Below are positions 1 to 5,494 of a DNA stretch of 12,415 bases, in pieces. This DNA is from CAYLZN01 sp964387935. GTDB taxonomy: Bacteria; Acidobacteriota; Vicinamibacteria; Vicinamibacterales; JAFNAJ01. The stretch spans positions 1-12,415 of the forward strand of contig CAYLZN010000152.1 in assembly GCA_964387935.1 (NCBI GenBank), given 5' to 3'. The stretch's first letter is position 1; each line of letters starts with the position of its first letter. Position numbers and translations under genes: made by a program. Below the pieces are notes generated by a model that saw only the letters and a list, made by a program, of their open reading frames with translations, did not search any database and was not told the DNA's origin.

Positions 1-53
1 CCCCCCCCCCCCCCCCCCCACCACTCTTTCCCTACACGACGCTCTTCCGATCT
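1..53. other. Sequencing-library artefact: poly-C plus Illumina adapter
   Basis: The contig opens with 19 C residues. Positions 22-53 then match the 3' 32 bases of the Illumina TruSeq/universal read-1 adapter, ending in the familiar GCTCTTCCGATCT at 41-53. This is untrimmed technical sequence, not genome. Native DNA can only start at about 54, and nothing 5' of that should be annotated. Confidence 0.96.
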
Positions 54-252
54 TTCGGTGCCGGGGTCGAGGCTTCGGGTGGGCCGAGCTCGGAGCACGC
101 CGCGCGAGCGTCAGTCGACAAACGGCACCGAAGGCGCGGACAGGCGTGGGGCTGGGGGTCCCCACGCCGTGACGATGACGCCTGGCCGGAGGTGGCGTTT
201 GTCGGCGTGCGGAGCGCGAGGCCCGGCCGGAGCCTTGACGCCGGCTTGCGGC
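54..252. repeat. Large nested palindromic intergenic element
   Basis: No credible gene lies between the adapter and 363. Complementary segments nest around one centre: 60-64 with 241-245, 66-74 with 231-239 (one G-U), 81-85 with 220-224, 95-100 with 205-210, 116-129 with 191-204 (13 of 14 pairs), 132-136 with 179-183, and a perfect 9-bp stem 143-151 with 160-168 closing an 8-nt loop. Such nesting over about 186 nt fits a palindromic repeat element or a structured RNA. Positions 54-60 (TTCGGTGC-type) resemble the end of an inverted heptamer array like that at 1220-1255, so the contig may start inside a repeat. The pairing was found by eye; no folding energy was computed. Confidence 0.6.
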
Positions 253-288
253 CTGCGGCTCGCAGCTCGCGGCAGATGAGGTCCTTGA

Positions 289-352
289 CAAGCACCGAGA
301 ACCGAAGACCGAAGACCGAAAACCGATAACCGATAACCGATAACCGATAACG
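289..352 (+). repeat. Tandem heptamer array CAAGCACC-(GANNACC)8
   Basis: The 8-mer CAAGCACC (289-296) is followed by eight 7-nt units of the form GANNACC from 297 to 352. The variable dinucleotides are GA, AG, AG, AA, TA, TA, TA, TA, and the last unit ends in G instead of C. The array runs into the GGAG ribosome binding site (352-355) of the next gene. The same 8-mer and heptamers recur in both orientations at 1220-1341. Period and layout recall the heptanucleotide STRR repeats of cyanobacteria, but the sequence differs. Confidence 0.9.
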
Positions 353-362
353 GAGTCCAGCC

Positions 363-1217
363 ATGATCAAATCCGTCGGTGTTCTGGGGTGCGGCCTGAT
401 GGGCGCGGGAATCGCCCAGGTGGCCGCGCAAAGCGGCATGAAGACCGTCGTCCGTGAGGTGGAGCAGACCTTGCTCGACAAGGGGCTCGGCCGCATCCGC
501 AAGTTCCTCGATGATGGGGTGGCGAAGGGCAAGGTGACGGAGGCGGTGCGCGAGACCACGCTGAAGAACCTGACCGGCACCACCAGCTTCGAACCGTTCG
601 CCGAGTGCGACATCGTGATCGAGGCGATCATCGAGAACCTCGAGGAGAAGCGAAAGGCCTACACGGCGCTCGAGACGCTGGTCGGGCCGCAGACGATCTT
701 CGCGTCCAATACGTCGTCGCTCTGCATCACCGAGCTCGCCGCCACGACGAAGCGACCGGACCGGTTCGTCGGGCTGCACTTCTTCAACCCGGTGCCGCTG
801 ATGAAACTCGTGGAGGTGATTCGCGCGCTCACGACGAGCGACGAGACCTACACGCGGACGTTTGCCTTCGCCGAGGCGCTGGGCAAGGAGCCGATCACGG
901 CGCCGGACCGGCCGGGGTTCATCGTCAACCGGCTGCTCATTCCCTACATGCTCGACGCGATCCGGTGCTATGAGAACGGGCTCGGCACGGTGGAGGACAT
1001 CGACAAGGGCATGAAGCTCGGGTGCGGGCACCCGATGGGGCCGTTGACGCTGCTGGACTTCGTCGGGCTCGACACGACCTACTACATCGCCAACATCATG
1101 TTCGAGGAGTTCCGGGAGCCGGCGTTCGCGCCGCCGCCCCTGCTCAAGCGGATGGTGCTGGCCGGGCGGCTGGGCAAGAAGAGCGGGCGCGGGTTCTACG
1201 AGTACGGGTCTCGGTAG
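363..1217 (+). CDS. hbd: 3-hydroxybutyryl-CoA / 3-hydroxyacyl-CoA dehydrogenase
   Basis: A 284-residue NAD(P)-dependent cytosolic enzyme that interconverts acetoacetyl-CoA and 3-hydroxybutyryl-CoA, or longer acyl homologues, in butyrate/PHB metabolism or beta-oxidation. The N-terminal Rossmann fold has GCGLMG at residues 9-14. The family catalytic set is visible as S118 (in SNTSSL), H139 (GLHFFNP), E151 (KLVEV) and N189 (PGFIVNR). The C-terminal dimerisation domain carries GHPMGPLTLLDFVGLD and ends in the usual GKKSGRGFYEY. Length matches stand-alone bacterial enzymes; there is no fused hydratase. The start is set by GGAG at 352-355, 7 nt before ATG. The upstream heptamer array forms the leader. 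No thiolase or crotonase gene is adjacent, so substrate chain length is unresolved; hbd, paaH and fadB2 are alternative names. Confidence 0.93.
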   Translation: MIKSVGVLGCGLMGAGIAQVAAQSGMKTVVREVEQTLLDKGLGRIRKFLDDGVAKGKVTEAVRETTLKNLTGTTSFEPFAECDIVIEAIIENLEEKRKAYTALETLVGPQTIFASNTSSLCITELAATTKRPDRFVGLHFFNPVPLMKLVEVIRALTTSDETYTRTFAFAEALGKEPITAPDRPGFIVNRLLIPYMLDAIRCYENGLGTVEDIDKGMKLGCGHPMGPLTLLDFVGLDTTYYIANIMFEEFREPAFAPPPLLKRMVLAGRLGKKSGRGFYEYGSR

Positions 1218-1219
1218 AC

Positions 1220-1341
1220 GGTCATCGGTCATCGGTTCTCGGTTGTCGGTGCTTGTCGAAAGACTCACGTGTAACCCGCGTCGGCACGCGGGCTCCTGCA
1301 AGCACCGAAGACCGAAGACCGGGAACCGAGAACCGCAAACC
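1220..1341. repeat. Inverted pair of heptamer arrays around a hairpin core
   Basis: The left arm (1220-1255) is the reverse complement of CAAGCACC-(GANNACC)4. The right arm (1299-1341) is CAAGCACC followed by five heptamers, two of them degenerate (GGGAACC, GCAAACC). The core holds a perfect 7-bp hairpin, 1275-1281 with 1286-1292, loop CGGC. The arms are partly complementary, with a perfect 8-bp match between GGTGCTTG (1248-1255) and CAAGCACC (1299-1306), so the transcript could form one long imperfect hairpin just 3' of the dehydrogenase gene. The left arm shares extra sequence beyond the 8-mer with the array upstream of 363 (GGTGCTTGTC followed by a similar GAC), so both loci look like one element family. 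From 1342 to 1483 only GC-rich short dyads are seen. Confidence 0.85.
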
Positions 1342-1483
1342 GTCCCGACGCGTCCTACTGCGAGATTGGGAGCCGGCGCCGCAGCCGGATTGCCCCGAAG
1401 GGGGTGATCGTACAGCGTCAGTTCCGCCCGGAGGGGCGATCGGCTGCGTCGTCGGCGACTCCGCCCAGGAGTAACATACGCCT

Positions 1484-2086
1484 ATGCAGGACCTGATCCG
1501 CCAGTTGCTCGTGTCGCTGGGCGAGGACCCGGATCGCGAAGGGCTCGTGGATACGCCGAGGCGCGTCGAGAAGTCGATGCGGTTTCTCACGAGCGGGTAT
1601 CGGGCCAACGTGGACGAGGTGCTGAACAACGCCCTCTTCACGGTGGATTACAGCGAGATGGTCATCGTCAAGGACATCGATTTCTACAGCCTCTGCGAGC
1701 ACCACATGCTGCCGTTCTTCGGCAAGTGTCACGTGGCGTACCTGCCGCAGGGCAAGGTCATCGGCCTCAGCAAGATCCCGCGCCTGGTGGACGTCTTCGC
1801 CCGCCGCCTGCAGGTCCAGGAGCGCCTGACGAACCAGATCGCCCAGGTCATCCTCGAGAAGGTCAACCCGCTGGGCGTGGCGGTGGTCATGGAGGGCACG
1901 CACCTTTGCATGTCGATGCGCGGCGTCGAGAAGCAAAACTCGTTCGCGGTCACCTCCGCCATGCTCGGCGCGTTCCGCACGAACGCCCGGACGCGCATGG
2001 AGTTCCTTGAACTGATCAAGCATCGTAGTACCGTGCCCACGACCAGCAGCGCCCTCTCCTCCGGTGCGGAACACCTGGACGGCTGA
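1484..2086 (+). CDS. folE: GTP cyclohydrolase I
   Basis: A 200-residue cytosolic enzyme that converts GTP to 7,8-dihydroneopterin triphosphate, the first step of folate/pterin synthesis. The zinc ligands of the type IA family are present: C71 and H74 in CEHH, and C142 in THLCMSMRG, with the same 71-residue spacing as E. coli C110/C181. Other signatures are IGLSKIPRLVDVFARRLQ, QERLTNQIA and the GVEKQNS segment. Short N-terminus, as in many bacterial FolE. After the core ends at about FLELIK there is a nonconserved tail of about 17 residues whose codons overlap the next gene by 23 nt. AGGAG at 1467-1471 precedes ATG by 12 nt, which is long; a -10-like TAACAT (1472-1477) lies in between, so the start may be served by a very short leader. 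The overlap suggests translational coupling with the permease. Confidence 0.96.
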   Translation: MQDLIRQLLVSLGEDPDREGLVDTPRRVEKSMRFLTSGYRANVDEVLNNALFTVDYSEMVIVKDIDFYSLCEHHMLPFFGKCHVAYLPQGKVIGLSKIPRLVDVFARRLQVQERLTNQIAQVILEKVNPLGVAVVMEGTHLCMSMRGVEKQNSFAVTSAMLGAFRTNARTRMEFLELIKHRSTVPTTSSALSSGAEHLDG

Positions 2087-3299
2087 TCCCGACTCGGTCC
2101 GGGCCGCCATCATCTTCGCGGCCACTTATCTCGTCGTCGCGGTCGGCAGCCTCCCGCCGCTGCGTATCGACCGCACCGGCGCCGCCATCGTCGGGGCCAT
2201 CCTCATGGTGGCCCTGGGCGGCCTCTCGTTCGACGAGGCGACGGCCGCCGTCGATTACCGCACGCTGGTCCTCCTGTTCGGGATGATGGTGCTCGTGGCG
2301 AACCTGCGCCTGGCGCGGTTCTTCACCACCCTGGCTCGCGGCGTCGTCAGCCATGTGCACCACCCGCAGGCACTGCTCGTGGCCATCGTGTTCACGAGCG
2401 GACTGCTGTCGGCGCTGTTCGTGAACGACACCATCTGTCTGGTCTTCACGCCGGTCCTGCTCGAAATCGCGGCGGCCCGCGGTCACCGGCCGCTGCCGTA
2501 TCTCCTCGCGCTGGCCACCGCGTCGAACATCGGCAGCGTGGCCACCATCACCGGCAACCCCCAGAACATGCTGATCGGCGGCCTCTCGCACATCGACTAC
2601 CGCACGTTTCTTGGCCGTCTCGGCCCGGTAGCCCTGTTCGGTCTGGCCATCGACAGCGCGCTCCTCTGCTGGATGTTCCGCCGCGATCTGCGCCCGGGCG
2701 CGCTCGAGCACGAGGGGCGCGGACCCCGCGCCACGCACCGGGCGATGATGGCCAAGGCCCTGTCAGTGGCCCTCGGTGTGCTTATCGGGTTTCTGGCTGG
2801 CGCCGACCCGGCCATCGTCGCCGCCTCCGGGGCCGCGGTCCTGATCCTGACGCGCCGCGTCAAGCCCGAGAAGGTCTACGGACAGATCGACTGGGGCCTG
2901 CTCATGCTGTTCGTGGGTCTGTTCGTGGTGGTGGCGGGCGCCGAGCACGCCGGTCTGGCCGCCGCATTCTTCGACCTGCTCCGGCCGATCGGGATCGATC
3001 GCGTGTGGAGCCTGAGTGCCGTCGCCGCGCTGCTGTCGAACCTGATCAGCAACGTGCCCGCCGTGATGCTGCTGGCCAGGCTCGTTCCGCAACTGCCGGA
3101 CGCCGAGACCTCGTGGCTGACGCTCGCGATGGCGAGCACCCTCGCGGGCAACCTGACACTGCTCGGATCGATCGCCAACCTCATCGTGCTCGAGGGCGCG
3201 CGCAGGCACGGCCACACCATCACGTTCCTGGAGTACCTGCGGGTGGGCGTGCCGGTCACGCTCCTCACGCTGGCCTTTGGGGTGTGGTGGCTGTCGTGA
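2064..3299 (+). CDS. SLC13/ArsB-NhaD superfamily permease
   Basis: A 411-residue integral membrane protein with about 11 hydrophobic segments (roughly 14-32, 38-56, 67-84, 97-115, 143-163, 184-203, 230-246, 248-263, 277-296, 317-340, 353-376, 392-410). It has the two-fold motif layout of the ion-transporter superfamily: NDT at 121-123 and SNIGSVATITGNPQN at 154-168 in the first half, then SNLISNVP at 325-332 and GNLTLLGSIANLI at 362-374 in the second. These asparagine-rich re-entrant loops bind substrate and cation in characterised members. Substrate cannot be told: arsenite, a dicarboxylate, sulfate or Na+/H+ exchange are all possible, and no ars gene is nearby. The proposed start is GTG at 2064, overlapping folE by 23 nt; no good ribosome binding site is seen, and no other in-frame start lies before the first membrane segment. 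Confidence 0.84.
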   Translation: MRNTWTADPDSVRAAIIFAATYLVVAVGSLPPLRIDRTGAAIVGAILMVALGGLSFDEATAAVDYRTLVLLFGMMVLVANLRLARFFTTLARGVVSHVHHPQALLVAIVFTSGLLSALFVNDTICLVFTPVLLEIAAARGHRPLPYLLALATASNIGSVATITGNPQNMLIGGLSHIDYRTFLGRLGPVALFGLAIDSALLCWMFRRDLRPGALEHEGRGPRATHRAMMAKALSVALGVLIGFLAGADPAIVAASGAAVLILTRRVKPEKVYGQIDWGLLMLFVGLFVVVAGAEHAGLAAAFFDLLRPIGIDRVWSLSAVAALLSNLISNVPAVMLLARLVPQLPDAETSWLTLAMASTLAGNLTLLGSIANLIVLEGARRHGHTITFLEYLRVGVPVTLLTLAFGVWWLS

Positions 3300-4114
3300 T
3301 GCGGCGTGCCGCTATACTTGGAGCGATGCCGTCCGGCCCGATCGTCGTGCTGATCGCCTTGCTGCTCGCCGCGCCCGCGGCCGGGGCGCAGACCCGCAAG
3401 CAGACTACGACCAGGAAGCCCGCGGCGAAGAGCCAGCCGGCGAAAACGACGCCCGCCAAGCCGGCCGCGACCAAGGCGCCCGCCACGAAGACCGAGCCGA
3501 TCGCGATGAAGTGCCCGGCGGAGCTGGGCACGGGCGTGACGACCAAGCGAACGTTCTGCGACGTACTCACCGGGATCGACCCGGCCGAGGGGATTCTCCT
3601 CCAGTTGCCGCCGCGCACGGGGGCCACGTACCTTTCGTTCGATCTCCACAACCGGCACACCTACTCGGAGGCCCAGACCAAGGCCGGCAAGGCGTTCGCC
3701 CGCTACACGGCTACCATCGTGCTGGCCAACCTGAAAGGCGAGGTGCTGGGTCGTGCCACGGTGCTCAGCGAGTTCCGGAAGGGGCAGGACCTCGTCGATC
3801 GGGTGTCTGGGGGCGCGGGTCCTGGCGGGGTGAAGGCCGTCGCGCCCACCGGTACCGAACAGATCGTCTTCGAGGTCCCGGATGACGTGACGGAGGTCGT
3901 GCTGCTCGGCGAGCGACTGGTCGTGCAGCGGGCGGATGCCCGCGAGGTCTTCAGCGCCGCCGGCCGGCCGATTGCCGTCGTCAGCAACCCGATCCTCGAG
4001 TACCAGCCCAAACCCGCGCCGAAGCCGGCTGCGAAGAGGCCCCCCGCAAAGAAACCCGCCGCGAAGAAACCCACGGCGAAGGCGCCCGCGAAGAAATCGA
4101 CCACGAAGCGCTGA
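3299..4114 (+). CDS. Secreted protein with Lys/Pro/Ala-rich ends, unknown function
   Basis: A 271-residue protein I do not recognise. The N-terminus has two arginines, then a hydrophobic stretch ending in AAGA|QT, a plausible Sec signal peptide cut after A30. Residues 31-67 are K/T/P/A-rich low complexity. The central part, about 70-233, looks like a folded beta-rich domain with two cysteines (C72, C87) that could form a disulfide. Residues 237-271 form a second, highly basic tail of PAKKP/AAKKP units resembling histone H1 or HupB tails. ATG 3299 shares its A with the permease TGA (TGATG), implying coupled translation. An alternative ATG at 3326 sits 7 nt after a -10-like TATACT (3313-3318) and would give a 262-residue, possibly leaderless product without the RR. 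Basic tails outside the cytoplasm suggest binding to wall polymer, LPS or other anionic surfaces; this is inference. Confidence 0.75.
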   Translation: MRRAAILGAMPSGPIVVLIALLLAAPAAGAQTRKQTTTRKPAAKSQPAKTTPAKPAATKAPATKTEPIAMKCPAELGTGVTTKRTFCDVLTGIDPAEGILLQLPPRTGATYLSFDLHNRHTYSEAQTKAGKAFARYTATIVLANLKGEVLGRATVLSEFRKGQDLVDRVSGGAGPGGVKAVAPTGTEQIVFEVPDDVTEVVLLGERLVVQRADAREVFSAAGRPIAVVSNPILEYQPKPAPKPAAKRPPAKKPAAKKPTAKAPAKKSTTKR

Positions 4115-4122
4115 GGTTCCGC

Positions 4123-4146
4123 TATCCTTCTGGCTCCACCAGGAGG
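4123..4146 (+). promoter_or_regulatory. Candidate -10 box and strong Shine-Dalgarno for the amidohydrolase
   Basis: TATCCT (4123-4128) lies just after the upstream stop codon and resembles a -10 hexamer; no convincing -35 is visible. AGGAGG (4141-4146), a near-perfect anti-16S match, precedes ATG 4158 by 11 nt. The ribosome site is convincing; the promoter is tentative. Confidence 0.4.
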
Positions 4147-4157
4147 ACAGGAACCAG

Positions 4158-5441
4158 ATGCTCGAGCTGAACGGCCGTCGTCTCTGTGTCGGAGCCACAG
4201 TCCTGACGCTCGCGCTGGCTGCGCCCGCGGCGGCGCAACCCGGGTCGGAGCCCCGCATCACCAACGCCCTCGCGCTCACGCACGCCCGCGTGGTGGACGT
4301 GCGAACCGGGCGCGTGGTCGAGGACGCGACCATCGTGGTGCGTGATGGCCTGATCACCGCGGTCGGGAGGGACGCACCGCCCGTGGGCGTGCGTGTCATC
4401 GACGTCAAGGGCCGCTTCCTGCTGCCCGGGCTCATCGACGCCCACACGCATCTGCAGACCGTGCGTGCCGCGCGCACGGCGCTCGAATCCGGCGTGACGA
4501 CGGTGCGCAGCGCCAGCGTCGGCAGTTTCCGGGACGTGGCGCTCCGGGACCTCGTCCGGCGCGGCGTCCTGCGTGGGCCGGATGTGCTGGCCGCCGGCAT
4601 CTTCGTGACGCCGCGGCTCGGCGAGGACGACATCCTTGCGGATCCGGCGCTGGCGGCGCTCAGGTCGGGCGTGACGACGGTCGAGCAGGTGCGGCAGCTC
4701 GTGCGGATCAACCTCGCCCACGGTGTGGATGTCATTAAGACCCGCGGCACCGAGCGCGCTGGCACCCCGGACACCGACCCGCGCCAGCAGGTCTACACGG
4801 AGGACCTCCTGCGCGCGATCGTCGAGGAAGCCGCGGTCAGGGGCATCCCGGTCGAAGCCCACGCGCACGGCGAGGAAGGCGCGCGGGCGGCTGTGCTCGC
4901 CGGCGTCCGGAGCATCGAGCACGGGACCTACCTGTCCGACGACACGCTCCAGTTGATGAAGCGGCAAGGGACCTTTCTCGTGCCCACCTATGCCACGGTG
5001 ATCGACCTCGCCGAGCCAGGGGGCGACTACGACCATCCGGAGCTTCGCCTGCGCGGGCAGCACATGCTGGCCCGTCTGGGGGACACCGTCCGCCGCGCGC
5101 ACCAGGCCGGCGTGAAGATCGCCACGGGGGCCGACACGAGCTACGGGCCGAACAGCCTCACCCGTGTCGCGCACGAAGTGATGGCCTTCGTCCAGCTCGG
5201 AATGAGCCCGGCCGAGGCCCTCCGGTGCGCGACGACGAACGCCGCGGACCTGCTGGGAGTCGGGGACCGGACCGGAGTCGTCGAGGCAGGGAAGGAGGCG
5301 GACCTGATCGTGGTGGAGGGCAACCCCCTTCAGGACCCCGGGGTGCTGCGGGACCCGCTGCTCGTCGTCAGCAATGGGTACGTCGCTCTGGACCGGCTCG
5401 ATTTCGGTCGCAAGGCGCCGACACCCGCGACGACGCGCTGA
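4158..5441 (+). CDS. Secreted metal-dependent amidohydrolase
   Basis: A 427-residue amidohydrolase-superfamily protein (imidazolonepropionase/prolidase-like subgroup), probably hydrolysing a C-N bond in a small cyclic amide or N-acyl/Xaa-Pro-type dipeptide. An N-terminal signal peptide (RR at 7-8, hydrophobic 9-25, cleavage after A26 in APAAA|QPG) points to the periplasm or surface. An N-terminal beta-sandwich strand set is followed by the TIM barrel with metal ligands H96 and H98 (DAHTH), K194 (DVIKTRG, likely carboxylated), H235 or H237 (EAHAHG), H255 (SIEHGTY) and D326 (TGADTSYG). The C-terminus has the usual TTNAADLLGVGDRTGVVEAG and EADLIVVEGNPL segments. All ligands are intact, so it should be active. 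The start is fixed by AGGAGG at 4141-4146 and the signal peptide; in-frame upstream codons are shadow of the previous gene. Substrate is unknown. Confidence 0.9.
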   Translation: MLELNGRRLCVGATVLTLALAAPAAAQPGSEPRITNALALTHARVVDVRTGRVVEDATIVVRDGLITAVGRDAPPVGVRVIDVKGRFLLPGLIDAHTHLQTVRAARTALESGVTTVRSASVGSFRDVALRDLVRRGVLRGPDVLAAGIFVTPRLGEDDILADPALAALRSGVTTVEQVRQLVRINLAHGVDVIKTRGTERAGTPDTDPRQQVYTEDLLRAIVEEAAVRGIPVEAHAHGEEGARAAVLAGVRSIEHGTYLSDDTLQLMKRQGTFLVPTYATVIDLAEPGGDYDHPELRLRGQHMLARLGDTVRRAHQAGVKIATGADTSYGPNSLTRVAHEVMAFVQLGMSPAEALRCATTNAADLLGVGDRTGVVEAGKEADLIVVEGNPLQDPGVLRDPLLVVSNGYVALDRLDFGRKAPTPATTR

Positions 5442-5479
5442 GGCAGGGCAGAAACACCCCCACGGCGCTCGGCCCTGCC
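5442..5479. terminator. Hairpin between amidohydrolase and ypdA genes
   Basis: GGCAGGGC (5442-5449), starting at the base after the amidohydrolase stop, is perfectly complementary to GCCCTGCC (5472-5479), with a 22-nt loop. No T-run follows, so it is not a classical intrinsic terminator. The right arm stops one base before the -10-like TAGAAT of ypdA, so it could equally be an operator. Structure is certain; role is not. Confidence 0.45.
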
Positions 5480-5480
5480 G

Positions 5481-5486
5481 TAGAAT
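5481..5486 (+). promoter_or_regulatory. Candidate -10 box for ypdA
   Basis: TAGAAT lies 8 nt before ATG 5495. Transcription starting about 7 nt downstream would give a leaderless or near-leaderless mRNA, which fits the absence of any Shine-Dalgarno sequence here. No -35 is recognisable. Confidence 0.4.
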
Positions 5487-5494
5487 CTGCACCG

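Noticed and set aside
143..168. Perfect hairpin considered as an intrinsic terminator
   Set aside because: No T-run follows on either strand and the hairpin is nested inside larger complementary arms, so it is treated as part of the palindromic element.
289..352. Short repeats considered as a CRISPR array
   Set aside because: Units are 7 nt in direct tandem with no spacers, and no cas gene is present.
111..1301. 396-codon minus-strand open frame opposite the dehydrogenase gene
   Set aside because: It has no recognisable domain, is Arg/Pro/His-rich and lies antisense to a gene with a full catalytic set; high GC keeps the frame open. It also reads through repeat arrays.
1342..1483. Possible riboswitch in the folE leader
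   Set aside because: Only short GC dyads (such as CCCC-GAA-GGGG near 1394-1406) are visible; no known pterin/folate (THF) aptamer core could be matched by eye.
2876..4774. 632-codon minus-strand open frame
   Set aside because: Composition is Arg/Ser/Thr-rich with simple repeats mirroring the Lys/Pro/Ala tail on the plus strand. It crosses three well-supported plus-strand genes.
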